Positions 32,285 to 42,393 are shown, counted from the first letter of the stretch. The stretch is 64,000 nucleotides of DNA from Microbacterium sp. XT11 (GCF_001513675.1 NZ_CP013859.1:931081-995080), one strand, 5' to 3'. Made by a program: numbers and translations. The notes: generated by a model from the sequence alone, not told the origin.

Positions 32285-33661
32285 GTGACCTCCGCCCCGC
32301 CCACCACCGATGAGAACCGGGGGAGGGGTGGAGTCGCAGGCTTCATCGCTCGGATCGTGGAGGATCTGCGCGAGCCGGTGCTGCGCGCGCTCGTCACCTC
32401 GACCTCCGTCTCGCGCATCGGCCGGGGTGTGTTCCTCGCCGTCACTGTGCTGTTCTTCACCCAGATCATCGGTCTCAGCGGGGCGCAGGCCGCCGTGGTG
32501 CTGGCCGTCTCCAGCGGATGCGGGGTGGTCGCCTCGTTCCTCGGCGGATGGCTCGCCGACCGGTGGAGCGCTCGGCGCCTGAGCTTCGCTTTCGAGGCGC
32601 TGGGCGGGGTGCTCCTCGCGGCCTACGCGTTCGCCGACGGCTTCGTCCCCGCCCTCGTGCTGGCCGCGCTCTCAGGGTTCTTCGACTCGATCGGGCACTC
32701 CTCACGCTCGGCGATCATCGCGCGCGGCTTCCCTCCGGAACGGCGCGTGCACGCGCGGGCCGTCTTGCGCACCGTCACGAACGTGTCGATCGCGGTGGGG
32801 TCGGGTGTGGCGGCGATCGCCCTCGCTCTCGGTACGCCCGAGGCGTACCGCGGCGTGATCGCGGTGGCCGGTGTGCTGTGCGCCCTCGGCTCGCTGCCCC
32901 TGCTGCGGCTCCCGTCGGAGGTCGACGCCCCGCGCCGGACGACGACCCCCGTGCGCACGGAGACCGGATCAATCGACACGGCGGCTGCCGCCGCCGCGCT
33001 GGCGGAGCGCGTCGAGTGGCGCCGTCGCTCGCCGTGGCGCGACCCGCGCTATCTGCTGCTCAGTGCGCTGTCGGCCGTGTTCGGCATGCAGTTCGGCGTC
33101 GCCGAGCTCGGGCTCCCGCTCTGGGTCACCCGCGAGACGCAGGCGCCGACCGTCGTCGTGTCTGTGCTGATCGTGACGAACACAGTGCTCGTCGTGCTCT
33201 TCCAGGTGCGCGCGTCGCGGGGCACGCACGACCTCCGCGTCGCCGGACGCGTCACGCTCATCGCGGGCTGGCTCATGGCCGCGGCGTGCATGGTCTACGC
33301 GCTCGCCGCCGGACTCCCCGCCTGGGCGGCGGTCGTCGTGCTGCTCGCGGCGATCGTGGCGCACACATTCGCCGAGATCCTCTCGCAGGCCGGCGCATGG
33401 GGGCTCAGCTTCGAGCTCGCGGATCCGGTGCGGGCCGGCGCGTACCAGGGCGTGTTCGGGATGGGGTTCTCGCTCGGTTCGCTGGCGGCACCGGTGGTCG
33501 TGAACGCCACCGCGATCACGTTCGGCACGGCCGGCTGGGGGATGCTCGCGGTGATCTTCCTCGGATCGGCCGCGGGCATCTGGGTCATCGCGCGGCGGGC
33601 CGCCGCGGCATCCGACGCTGCGGGCGGCGACTCAGCGTACTCCGACCCGGCACCGGCCTGA
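32285..33661 (+). CDS. MFS transporter
   Basis: A 458-residue 12-helix transporter with a GTG start. The loop GWLADRWSARRLSF is the MFS motif A; a long hydrophilic central loop (about 220-255) parts the two halves. A soluble N-terminal extension of about 35 residues precedes helix one. It resembles drug/metabolite exporters, but the substrate is not evident. Confidence 0.87.
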   Translation: MTSAPPTTDENRGRGGVAGFIARIVEDLREPVLRALVTSTSVSRIGRGVFLAVTVLFFTQIIGLSGAQAAVVLAVSSGCGVVASFLGGWLADRWSARRLSFAFEALGGVLLAAYAFADGFVPALVLAALSGFFDSIGHSSRSAIIARGFPPERRVHARAVLRTVTNVSIAVGSGVAAIALALGTPEAYRGVIAVAGVLCALGSLPLLRLPSEVDAPRRTTTPVRTETGSIDTAAAAAALAERVEWRRRSPWRDPRYLLLSALSAVFGMQFGVAELGLPLWVTRETQAPTVVVSVLIVTNTVLVVLFQVRASRGTHDLRVAGRVTLIAGWLMAAACMVYALAAGLPAWAAVVVLLAAIVAHTFAEILSQAGAWGLSFELADPVRAGAYQGVFGMGFSLGSLAAPVVVNATAITFGTAGWGMLAVIFLGSAAGIWVIARRAAAASDAAGGDSAYSDPAPA

Positions 33662-33689
33662 TCGGCGAGACGCCGCGGTTCGCGCGCCC

Positions 33690-36332
33690 CTACCCGCGGG
33701 GGCTGAGCATGAGCGTCTGAGTCGTCGCCGCCTTCACCGCCTTCGTCGAGAACGCCCAGGGTCGCTGCACGCCGGCGGCCCAGTCGGCGGTCTGGTCGGT
33801 GTAGTGCGCGTGGAAGGCGTGCCCCGATGCTCCGGTCAGGTGGATCCACGTCGAGGAGTCGAAGTCGGAGAGGTCGACCACCATGCGCATCGACGGCACG
33901 GTCGTCGTGGCGTAGGACTCGCCGAGCTTCCACCCCGTCGCGTTCACGACCGAGGCTCCGCCGCTCACCGCGTAGGGTCCGCGGTTGAACAGCCACTCGA
34001 TCGGGGCGATGCCCGAGGTGCCGAACGTCGAGCTGGTGAGGGTGATGGCGTGCAGGTCGCCCCAGTTCCACAGGGCGACCGTCGTGCCCTGCAGGGCCGC
34101 CAGCTCGTCATAGGCCTGCTCGGCCGAGAGGGCAAGCATCTCGTCCCGACCGGAGACGCCGATCTTCTCGTTGGTCCACAGCGGATCGGACGGGTCATCG
34201 AGGAGGGCGCCGACAACCGCGAAGAGGCGGCCCTGACCGTCGATGGGCAGTGGCTGGTCGCGACGCGAGAACAGATTTTGCACGAGGTTCGACCACAGCA
34301 CGTTCGCATAGGCGGCTGCGGCAGACGAGGCGGCGTTCTGCGCATCCCAGCCGCGCAGCAGCTCGACCGCCGCCTTCGGTCCCGCACCCGAGACCTCGAC
34401 GTCGACGAGGGCTGCGGCCAGCTGCTTGCCGATCCACATCTCGCTGTCCATCTGGATCTCGCGCATGTCCTGCGCCGTCAGGGGCGCGGTGGCCGAGCGG
34501 CGCTCGATGAGATGGGCGATGCGGGCGGCACGGTATCCGTAGTCCCAGTCCTTCGACAGGAAGTGCTCGTAGTCGTCGGTCACGATCGCGTTGTTCGCCG
34601 TCACGATGTACCCGGAAGCCGGGTTGTACGAGACCGGCAGGTCCTCGAAGGGGATGAACCCCGTCCAGTCGTAGGCGCTGTCCCATCCCGGCTGCGGCAT
34701 CCACCCGTCGCCGGCGCCGCGGATCGGCAGCCGGCCGGGCGCCTGGTATCCGATGTTGCCCTCGGTGTCGGCGTAGATGAGGTTCTGCGCCGGCACGTCG
34801 AAGAGCGATGCGGCCTTCCGGAAGTCCTCGAAGTCCTTCGCGGTCGCGAGGGCGAAGATCGCGGTCGCGGCGGTGCCCGGGTCGAGGGCGGTCCAGCGCA
34901 GGCTGACGGCATACTCGGCGCCTTCCTCTGCGGGGACGGAGGCTGCGCCCCCGGTTGCGAGGGCAGCGTCCGGGTCCTCGGCCAGCGCCGTGAAGTCGTC
35001 GACCAGGCCCGAGATGATCGGGCCGTGCACGGTGGAGCGGACCTTCAGCGTGACGTCGCCGGCGCCCGCGACCTTGATCGTCTCGGTGCGCTCCTCGAGC
35101 GGGACCAGAGCGCCGTCTCGCCAGTACTGATCGCCGTCGATCCTCTCGATGTAGAGGTCCGTGACGTCGGTGGTGAGATTGGTGAAGCCCCAGGCGACCT
35201 GCTGGTTGTGTCCGATGACGATGCCCGGCAGGCCAGAGAACGAGAAGCCGCCGACGTCGAAGGGGCAGCTGTCTGTGACCTTCGAGCACTTCAGCTGCAC
35301 CTGATACCAGACCGAGGGGAGCGCGGCACCCAGATGCGGGTCGTTCGACAGCAGGGGCAGCCCGCTCTCGGTGAGAGCGCCCGAAACGACCCAGGAGTTC
35401 GAGCCGATCCCCTCCCCGACGTCCCCGATCAGCAGGCTGGCCGCCTCGATGACATCGGATGCTGTCTGCCAGTCGATCCTCGCGCTCGCGGCCTGCGCCT
35501 CCGAGCCCGATCCGGGCGTGAAGGCGGCGGCATCAGCATCCGTCTCCGCCGCGGGGACGCTCGAGATCTTCGGGACGATGACGGGGTTCTCACCGAACGG
35601 GTAGCCGGGGTACAGCTGGTCGATCGTCGTGCGCGTCTGGGCCGCGTCGTATCCGGATGCCGCGAGCTCGCCCGCGAGCAGCGCGCGCTCGGTCTCGTCC
35701 TCGACGTTGGTACGCAGATCCCAGGCCATCGCCTTGAGCCACGCGACCGAGTCCGCCGGGGTCCAGGGCTCCGGCGCATAGTCGGCGTTCTGCATGCCGA
35801 TGACGGCATATTCGAGAGAGAGCTCGGCTCCCGAATGCGAGGAGAGATAGGCGTTCACGCCGTCGGCGTACGCCTGGTAGTAGCCGAGGATCGTCTCGTC
35901 CATCGCTGCGACCTCGGCATCTGCGACGTCTCGCCAGCCGAGAGTGCGAAGGAACGAGTCCGTGCCGACCTGGGACTCGCCGAACATCTCCGAGACGCGG
36001 CCGGCGGTCACGTGGCGGCGGAAGTCCATCTCGAAGAAACGATCCTGCGCGTGCACGAAGCCCTCTGCGAAGAACAGGTCGTGCGTGGAATCGGCCGTGA
36101 TGGTCGGGATGCCGCGGGCGTCGCGCTGCACGGCGACCGAGGACTTCAGCCCGTCGAGCTCGAGGGTGCCCTCGGTCTGCGGGAAGGATCGCTGGATCGT
36201 CCAGACGAGGAAGATGGCTGCCGCGACCGCGACCGCGACGACGGCGGCGATCACGAGGAATGCGATCCGGCCGATGCGAGCGGCGAGCGGCCGACGCTGT
36301 GGCGCGGCAGTGATCTGCGAATCGGTTGTCAT
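33690..36332 (-). CDS. Penicillin-acylase-family N-terminal nucleophile hydrolase
   Basis: An 880-residue precursor. A membrane helix (about 20-44) anchors or exports it. The alpha chain follows (ARGIPTITADSTHDLFFAEG, AQDRFFEMDFRRH), then a spacer; the chain is expected to be cut before S311 in GIGSNSWVVSG, which becomes the catalytic N-terminal Ser of the beta chain. The oxyanion Asn in the beta chain cannot be fixed with certainty. Relatives cleave amide bonds of penicillins or acyl-homoserine lactones; this one may be a quorum-quenching or peptidoglycan-related amidase (inference). It faces the MFS gene tail to tail. Confidence 0.9.
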   Translation of the reverse strand: MTTDSQITAAPQRRPLAARIGRIAFLVIAAVVAVAVAAAIFLVWTIQRSFPQTEGTLELDGLKSSVAVQRDARGIPTITADSTHDLFFAEGFVHAQDRFFEMDFRRHVTAGRVSEMFGESQVGTDSFLRTLGWRDVADAEVAAMDETILGYYQAYADGVNAYLSSHSGAELSLEYAVIGMQNADYAPEPWTPADSVAWLKAMAWDLRTNVEDETERALLAGELAASGYDAAQTRTTIDQLYPGYPFGENPVIVPKISSVPAAETDADAAAFTPGSGSEAQAASARIDWQTASDVIEAASLLIGDVGEGIGSNSWVVSGALTESGLPLLSNDPHLGAALPSVWYQVQLKCSKVTDSCPFDVGGFSFSGLPGIVIGHNQQVAWGFTNLTTDVTDLYIERIDGDQYWRDGALVPLEERTETIKVAGAGDVTLKVRSTVHGPIISGLVDDFTALAEDPDAALATGGAASVPAEEGAEYAVSLRWTALDPGTAATAIFALATAKDFEDFRKAASLFDVPAQNLIYADTEGNIGYQAPGRLPIRGAGDGWMPQPGWDSAYDWTGFIPFEDLPVSYNPASGYIVTANNAIVTDDYEHFLSKDWDYGYRAARIAHLIERRSATAPLTAQDMREIQMDSEMWIGKQLAAALVDVEVSGAGPKAAVELLRGWDAQNAASSAAAAYANVLWSNLVQNLFSRRDQPLPIDGQGRLFAVVGALLDDPSDPLWTNEKIGVSGRDEMLALSAEQAYDELAALQGTTVALWNWGDLHAITLTSSTFGTSGIAPIEWLFNRGPYAVSGGASVVNATGWKLGESYATTTVPSMRMVVDLSDFDSSTWIHLTGASGHAFHAHYTDQTADWAAGVQRPWAFSTKAVKAATTQTLMLSPRG

Positions 36333-36437
36333 CGGCGAGAACTCTTTCGGGTAGGCGCCTGGGACTCGGTCCCACAGAGCCCAGGTCCGCGTTCCAGAAC
36401 GCGTCCTCGCATCATACCCAGCGCGCCGCGGCGCGAA

Positions 36438-38621
36438 TCACATGAGCTTGGTGGAGGCCAGGGCGCGCAGCAGCTTCTGGTTGAAGCCGATGAGCGGAAG
36501 GCGCAGCACGAGCCCCAGCAGCAGGGCCGGCACGATGAACGCGGCGAGCAGGCCGAGAGACACCCAGTAGTCGTTGTGATAGATGCCGGCGATCGCCGAG
36601 CGCATCGCATTGACCGCGTGGGTGGCGGGCAGGAACGGGCTGATGTTCTGGAACCACTGCGGGAGCACCTGCAGCGGGTACGCGCCGCCCGAACTGGAGA
36701 TCTGCACCACGAGCAGCAGCACGGCCAGCGCCTTGCCGGCGTTGCCGAAGGTCACCACGAAGGTGTAGACGATCAGCGTGAACACGAGCGACATGACCCA
36801 GCCGGTCAGCAGGAGAAGGAACGGATGCTCCGGCTGGACCTGCGTGAACAGGAGGCTGCCGAGGCAGACCAGCGAGCTCTGCAGGAACCCGACCACCGCG
36901 AAGATGCCGAACCGGCCGAGGTAGGTCTGGTTGGGGGAGAGCGCGGGAAGCGGCGAGCCTTCGCCCTGCGGAGGATCCACCCGGATCGACACCGAGATCA
37001 GCAGCGCTCCGACCCAGAGGGCGAGCGTTGTGTACAGCGGCGTCATGGCGGCTCCGAAGCTGACGACGGAGTACACCGGAACCCGCTTCAGCTCGACGGG
37101 CTCGGCGAGATGCATCGCGAGGGCGTGCGGATTCGCGCCGATCACCTCGGTCAGCTCGCTGAGATCGCCGGTGTCGATGGCATTCGCCAGGGCGGCCGCG
37201 AGCTCGTCGAAGCGATCCGCCGTCTCGGTGAGCGACTCCGAGATCCCCGTCGTCAGCGATTCGGCGTTGCTCAGCGCGGTGCCGAGCGAGTCTGCTCCGG
37301 AGAGCGAATCGGCGACGGAATCGAGATCCGCGCCCAGCGAGTCGACGCTGCTGCCGATCGCGGCGAGCGTGTCCGCGAGGGCATCGAGCTTGGGCTTGAG
37401 GCTGTCGGTGTACGCCTTCCGTGCGTCCTCCACCGCCGTCTTGGCGCTCGCGACGAGCCCGGTGATCTCGGCGTGACGCGTCTGGATGTCGGCATCCGTC
37501 GCCGTCACATCCGCCGCAGCCGCCGCGAGGCCGTCGTGCAGCTCCTGCTGCCTCGCGATCGCTGCGTCGATCCGCGACACGGCCCGATCGAACTCGTCGA
37601 GAGTCGCCTCCGGTAGCTGCGGACGGACGTCGTTCACGAGAGTGTCGCGCAGCGCCTGGTACTGGTCGATCTGCGTCTGGACGCGTGTCGCCAGGGCCTC
37701 GATCGCGGCGGCGGAGTCGGTGGACTGGGTGCTCATCGCGGCGAACACGCCGTCGATGCTGTCGGCGACCGCCTGGTAGCTGTCGGCTGTCCCCGAGAGA
37801 GCGTTGCCGATCGTCGCGGCCGTCGAGCTGAGGACGTTCTTGAGCGACCCTGCCGCGTCCTTGCCCTGACCGAGCGCGCTCGTGGCGTCGTCGAGGGCGT
37901 CGCCGGATGCCGACACCAGCCCTGATGCGCTGTCCACAAGCGGTCGGCTCGACGCGATCAGAGACGTGAACATGTCGGCTGTCGCCGATGCCGAACGCAT
38001 CTGCGAGGCCACCTGGGTGGCGTGCGTCTGCAGGCGGGACAGCATCGCGTGCGTGTCGGCGTCGTCGAGGTAGCCCGACAGCGAGGTGATGATGTTCATC
38101 CCCGCCTCGCTGAGGGTCTCGGTGAACATCTTGTTGATGCGCGAGGTGACCTCGCTTGCACCCTGCTCGGTGATCTTCGGCGCCAGCGCGTTCTTCTTCT
38201 CGTTCGTGTAGTACTCGATCGAGGTGCGCTCCGAGCCGTTCGAGTAGAACGTCATCATGTCGGCGCTGAACGTCGGCGGGAGCACGATCGCGGCGTAGTA
38301 CTCGCCAGACTTCGCGCCCTCGATGGCCTTATCCTCCGAGGTGATCACCCAGTTCAGGTCGTCGTTCGCGCGCAGGGCCGAGAGCACCTGCTCGCCCACG
38401 TTCAGGCGGATCGGGACCAGATCACTCTGGTAGCCCTCGTCGGTGCTGGCGACGGCGACCGTCAGGTTCTTCGTGTTGTCGAAGGGGTTCCAGCTCGCGA
38501 TCACGTTGAACCACGTGAACAGCGAGGGGATGACGACCAGACCGAACAGCACGATGACCGCCATGACGCTGCTGACGGCCCGTCGCAGGTCGAACCGGAA
38601 GACGCTCAGGATGTTCTTCAC
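36438..38621 (-). CDS. YhgE/Pip family membrane protein (second of pair)
   Basis: A 727-residue protein: one N-terminal helix (VMAVIVLFGLVVIPSLFTWF), a large extracytoplasmic part rich in heptad-like Ala/Ser/Asp repeats (coiled coil, about 190-500), and five or six C-terminal helices of the ABC-2 type (from about 530). This is the YhgE/Pip architecture, related to phage infection proteins and ESX-linked EsaA. The start overlaps the stop of the larger paralogue by four bases. Probable role: envelope transport or secretion support. Confidence 0.88.
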   Translation of the reverse strand: MKNILSVFRFDLRRAVSSVMAVIVLFGLVVIPSLFTWFNVIASWNPFDNTKNLTVAVASTDEGYQSDLVPIRLNVGEQVLSALRANDDLNWVITSEDKAIEGAKSGEYYAAIVLPPTFSADMMTFYSNGSERTSIEYYTNEKKNALAPKITEQGASEVTSRINKMFTETLSEAGMNIITSLSGYLDDADTHAMLSRLQTHATQVASQMRSASATADMFTSLIASSRPLVDSASGLVSASGDALDDATSALGQGKDAAGSLKNVLSSTAATIGNALSGTADSYQAVADSIDGVFAAMSTQSTDSAAAIEALATRVQTQIDQYQALRDTLVNDVRPQLPEATLDEFDRAVSRIDAAIARQQELHDGLAAAAADVTATDADIQTRHAEITGLVASAKTAVEDARKAYTDSLKPKLDALADTLAAIGSSVDSLGADLDSVADSLSGADSLGTALSNAESLTTGISESLTETADRFDELAAALANAIDTGDLSELTEVIGANPHALAMHLAEPVELKRVPVYSVVSFGAAMTPLYTTLALWVGALLISVSIRVDPPQGEGSPLPALSPNQTYLGRFGIFAVVGFLQSSLVCLGSLLFTQVQPEHPFLLLLTGWVMSLVFTLIVYTFVVTFGNAGKALAVLLLVVQISSSGGAYPLQVLPQWFQNISPFLPATHAVNAMRSAIAGIYHNDYWVSLGLLAAFIVPALLLGLVLRLPLIGFNQKLLRALASTKLM

Positions 38622-41530
38622 TTGCGCTCCTGCCCCTCCTGGGTGTCGTCGTCACGGGTGGCCGGGTGGTCTTCGGTCTCTCGGGTGTCTTCGAGCGGAT
38701 CGCCGCCGCCGTCGGGGGCGCCGAGATCCTGCTCGTCTTCGCCGATCGGTGCGGTCGGCTCAGTCGGAGCGCTCGACTCTCTGGGCCCGTCCGGCTCGTC
38801 GACGGTCTCGGGCCGGACCCGCGCGTCCGGGTCGCCATCGTCGTCGTGGTCCGGGCCGAAGAGCTCTTCCAGCACGACGGTGTCGTCGCGCGGCTCGTCT
38901 TCGTCGGCATCCGTCCGCTCCAGAACCGCCGTGGGAGCGGCGGCGGCACCGGCCGCCGCGCCCGCACCGGCCGCCGTGGCGGGAAGCAGGAGAGCATCCT
39001 TGCCGTTCTCGACCGCGAGCTCGCGGCGCAGCTCGCTCTCGGGCATCGCGCCCACTTCGGCGGCCTGCTGAATGCTCTGCTTGGCGTACTCCAGAGTCAC
39101 GAGGAACGCGATCAGGATAAGGCACCACAGGGCGCCCAGACCGAGCATCCCGGCCTTCGCGTCGGGCGCGAGCCAGGCTGCCAGGCCCAGGATCGCCATG
39201 ACGCCGACGCCGACGATCAGGGTCAGTCGCAGCACGGTCGGGTAGCGGTCGGTGAAGCGCCGCGTGCGCTGCGCGACCTCGGCACGGTAGCCGTCGCCGT
39301 CGGTCAGAGCGCGGATGATCTCGGGGGTGCGGCGGCGGCCCGTGATCTGCACGTCCTCGCTCACGAACAGCTGGCTCTCAGCGAGACGGGTGTTGAAAAG
39401 CAGGGCGAAGTTGCCCAGACGGCGGCGCAGGAAGAGCCCGAGCACGAAGGCGAGCACGACGAAGATCGCCAGTGTGCCCATGAAGCGCCACCAGTGCCCG
39501 TCGTAGAAGCCGCTGATCGTCTCGCGCAGGGCGTCGATGCCGTAGGTGAACGGCAGGAACGGGTAGAGACCGCGGAAGAAGTCCGGCATCATCTCGATCG
39601 GATACAGGCCCGACGCGCCGGGGATCTGGAAGATCACGAGGAGGATGCACAGCCCCTTGCCGACTATGCCGAAGCACACCGACAGGGCGTAGATGATGCT
39701 GAGGTAGGCGAGTCCGATGAGCACACCGGTGCCGACGAACGCGAACGCATTGGCGGTCTGCACGCCGATGACGAGGTTGCCGACGGTGACGAGCACAGCC
39801 TGGCACACGGCGATCGCCGCGAGCAGCAGCCAGCGGCCGAGGTACGCCTGGCGCACCGTGACGCCCTCCACGCCCTCGGTGTCGACCTCGAGCCGCATGA
39901 TCACCATGAGCACGAAGGCGCCGATCCACAGCGACAGGTTCGTGAACAGAGCGGCCATCGCCGAGCCGTACGCCTGGGTCGGGAAAAGGACATTCTCGTC
40001 GACCTCGACGGGAGAGGCCATGAACCGGGCGATCTGATCGGGATCCAATCCGCTGATCGTGCTGAGCCGATTCCAGATGTCGGCTGCGCTGAGAGCCAGG
40101 ACATCGGTGCGCACGCCTCCGAGACCGGACTCCGCGGCGGCGAGGTTGCCATCGAGTGCCGTGAGCGCGGCGGTGGTCGACGTGAGCTGGGTCTTCAGTC
40201 CCGCGAGCAGGTTCTGCGCCTGGGTGAGCTGGGTGCGCTGCGAGCCGACGGCGGAGGAGAAGGCGTCGGCGCTGGATGACAGCACCGACATCGCATGGTT
40301 GAGCTCGGGCACGCTCTGTGTGAGCGCGTCACGGATGGCGCTTGCGGATGTCGAGGCGGAGCTGACGGCGGAGTCGATCGTGTCGGCGGAGGTCTTCACG
40401 GCGTCGATCGTGGTGGACACGTCGGTGTTGAGCTGTTTGAGCTGCTCGAGCACCTGGGCGTCGGCGTCGTTGCGCGCCTTCAAGGCGTCGATCGCGTCGC
40501 TGAGGCGCTGCGCGGCATCCGAGCCCGGTTCTGTGCCGTCGAGCACCTCCTGCAGCTCGTCGAGCGTCGTGGCATTGGCGGCGATCACGGCCGAGACGTC
40601 GTCGATCGCGGCGCCGACCGCGACGTTCGCCTGCTGCAGACTGGTCGACAGCGTCGTGATCGAGGTGTTCATCTTCGACGAGGCGTCGGCGAGCAGGGTG
40701 GCGCCCGAGACGTACGCCGACGTCACCTGATCGGTGAAGGAGAGCAGCTCCTGCTGGGCCTCGGCGGCGATTGCCTGGGCTTGCGCGACCGAGCTCTGCA
40801 CGCCGGCGAGAGCGGTGTCGATGTCGCCCAGAGCGGCCGAAGCGCTGTCGAGTCCGGCCTGGGCGTTGCTCAGCCCGGTCTGCAGCTCGGTGATGCGCTC
40901 GCGTGCCGTCATGACCTTGCCGACGGCGTCGTCGAGTGCGGTGACCGTGTTGTCGCGCGCGTCGCCGAGGCGGTCTTCCGCTCCCTCTCCGGCGTCTTTC
41001 AGCTGCTCGGTCACGGCTTCCGCGACCGTCGACACGAAGGTGCTGTTGATCTGGGCGTCGAGGGTCGAGGCGCCGACGTCGGTGATCTTCGGAGCGATCG
41101 CGTTCGCCTTCTCGTTCACGAAGTACTTCAGCGACGGGCGGGTGAAATCGCCGGTCGTGATGCTGACGAAGTCGCGGCTGAAGTCCTCGGGGATGACGAT
41201 CGCGGCATAGCTGCGTCCGCTGCGGACAGCATCCATCGCCTCGTCCTCGTCGACGAAATCCCAGCCGAGCTGGTCGTTCTTCTTAAGCTGGTCGACGAGC
41301 TCGCCGCCCACATCGATGTCGCCCGTGAGCTCGGAGGTGGCGCCCTCGTCATGATTGACGATCGCAACGCTGACGTGCTGCGTGTTCGAATACGGATCCC
41401 AGAACGCGATGATGTTGAACCACGCGTACAGGGAAGGAGTGACGATCACGCCGATGATGATGATCCACGCCTTGCTCACGCGGGCCAGACGGCGGACATC
41501 GCGCGTGAAGACGCTCAACGAGTTGTGCAT
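38618..41530 (-). CDS. YhgE/Pip family membrane protein (first of pair)
   Basis: A 970-residue paralogue of the gene after it. The N-terminal helix (WIIIIGVIVTPSLYAWFNII), a long coiled-coil region (about 190-560), and a C-terminal membrane block are the same. It adds two more helices and an acidic, Pro-rich cytoplasmic tail of about 90 residues. I take the ATG at 41530 (MHNSLSVFTRDV), which has GGAG seven bases before it; the longer frame would add 63 residues that look like noncoding translation. It follows a TetR gene on the same strand. Confidence 0.9.
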   Translation of the reverse strand: MHNSLSVFTRDVRRLARVSKAWIIIIGVIVTPSLYAWFNIIAFWDPYSNTQHVSVAIVNHDEGATSELTGDIDVGGELVDQLKKNDQLGWDFVDEDEAMDAVRSGRSYAAIVIPEDFSRDFVSITTGDFTRPSLKYFVNEKANAIAPKITDVGASTLDAQINSTFVSTVAEAVTEQLKDAGEGAEDRLGDARDNTVTALDDAVGKVMTARERITELQTGLSNAQAGLDSASAALGDIDTALAGVQSSVAQAQAIAAEAQQELLSFTDQVTSAYVSGATLLADASSKMNTSITTLSTSLQQANVAVGAAIDDVSAVIAANATTLDELQEVLDGTEPGSDAAQRLSDAIDALKARNDADAQVLEQLKQLNTDVSTTIDAVKTSADTIDSAVSSASTSASAIRDALTQSVPELNHAMSVLSSSADAFSSAVGSQRTQLTQAQNLLAGLKTQLTSTTAALTALDGNLAAAESGLGGVRTDVLALSAADIWNRLSTISGLDPDQIARFMASPVEVDENVLFPTQAYGSAMAALFTNLSLWIGAFVLMVIMRLEVDTEGVEGVTVRQAYLGRWLLLAAIAVCQAVLVTVGNLVIGVQTANAFAFVGTGVLIGLAYLSIIYALSVCFGIVGKGLCILLVIFQIPGASGLYPIEMMPDFFRGLYPFLPFTYGIDALRETISGFYDGHWWRFMGTLAIFVVLAFVLGLFLRRRLGNFALLFNTRLAESQLFVSEDVQITGRRRTPEIIRALTDGDGYRAEVAQRTRRFTDRYPTVLRLTLIVGVGVMAILGLAAWLAPDAKAGMLGLGALWCLILIAFLVTLEYAKQSIQQAAEVGAMPESELRRELAVENGKDALLLPATAAGAGAAAGAAAAPTAVLERTDADEDEPRDDTVVLEELFGPDHDDDGDPDARVRPETVDEPDGPRESSAPTEPTAPIGEDEQDLGAPDGGGDPLEDTRETEDHPATRDDDTQEGQERK

Positions 41531-41588
41531 CGTGCTCCGTTCGGCGCGTTCCTCGGCATGTCGAGTGTATGACCCGGTGCGAATCGTC

Positions 41589-42209
41589 TCATGAAGGCGT
41601 ATCCGTCGCGACGATGCCTGCGTGTGCGGCCAGCAGCGCATCGACCTCGCGCCAGGAGAGCCCGGCGATGCTGAGGACGGCGCGCACGGCGAGATTCGAC
41701 GCTCCTTCGGTCGCGGCATCCGTCCGGGCGATCGCCGTGCGGGCGGTCTCCTCGATCAGGCGGGCGAGCGTCGGGGCGGCGAGATCGCGCCGGAAGCTCC
41801 CGTCGTCCTGGCCACGCTCGACCAGGCCGGCAACCGCCCGGCGCAGCGGTGCGAGCGCGGCGGCGGTGTGCTCGACGTGCGCCTCGTCGAGGGCGAGGGC
41901 GGCGGCGACCTGCACGTGCGCGGCCTCCTCCCAGAGGCGAGAGGCGAGGCGGGCGAGCGCGAGCCGGGAGTCGTCGTCGGTCACCGATTCCGCGATCGCG
42001 TTGAAGCGCTGGGCACCGCTCGAGATGAGCTCGCGGATCAGGGCGTCGCGGTCGTCGAAGTGCCCGTACAGGGTGCGGCGGGAGAGGCCGGCGCTGCGTG
42101 CGATGACGTCGACGGAGGCGTGGGGGTCGCTCGCCAAAGTGGAGCGGGCGGCGGACAGGATGCCGGCGCGGTTCTCGACGGCGTCGCGGCGAGGTGCACG
42201 AGTGGTCAT
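41589..42209 (-). CDS. TetR-family regulator
   Basis: A 206-residue regulator. The helix-turn-helix is DVIARSAGLSRRTLYGHFDD; the C-terminal ligand domain is helical and has no recognisable specificity. The ATG at 42209 (MTTRAPRR) is preferred; a longer frame from 42245 would run through its own operator. It is 58 bases before the two YhgE/Pip genes on the same strand and probably governs them and itself. Confidence 0.88.
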   Translation of the reverse strand: MTTRAPRRDAVENRAGILSAARSTLASDPHASVDVIARSAGLSRRTLYGHFDDRDALIRELISSGAQRFNAIAESVTDDDSRLALARLASRLWEEAAHVQVAAALALDEAHVEHTAAALAPLRRAVAGLVERGQDDGSFRRDLAAPTLARLIEETARTAIARTDAATEGASNLAVRAVLSIAGLSWREVDALLAAHAGIVATDTPS

Positions 42210-42222
42210 GCTTCCACGGTAC

Positions 42223-42250
42223 TTATGATGCACACGCTTGTGCAAGATAA
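42223..42250. promoter_or_regulatory. Dyad operator upstream of the TetR gene
   Basis: TGCACA (42229-42234) and TGTGCA (42239-42244) are perfect arms around CGCT; outside them TTAT (42223-42226) and ATAA (42247-42250) also match. It is 20 bases before the TetR start, as expected for autoregulation. Confidence 0.6.
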
Positions 42251-42293
42251 CTCGGGGAGTTCACAGCATCCGCCCTCTCGTCGCTTCGCATCT

Positions 42294-42360
42294 GGGGGCC
42301 GACACGCCAGATCGGGGGACGGAATCGCGAGGAGGCCCCCCGATGTGGCGTGTCGCCCCC
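42294..42360. repeat. Long imperfect inverted repeat
   Basis: Arms of 25 bases at 42294-42318 and 42336-42360 share GACACGCCA and flanking runs of G or C, with two differences and a one-base shift. It lies between the TetR operator and the argG terminator. It could be a terminator for readthrough or a repeated extragenic element. Confidence 0.5.
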
Positions 42361-42393
42361 GATTCGGGGGGCGGGGAAGTCACTGGGAACGAC

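Noticed and set aside
33804..37616. A 1270-codon plus-strand open frame
   Set aside because: It is antisense to the penicillin-acylase and YhgE genes; Arg-rich composition typical of a high-GC shadow frame.
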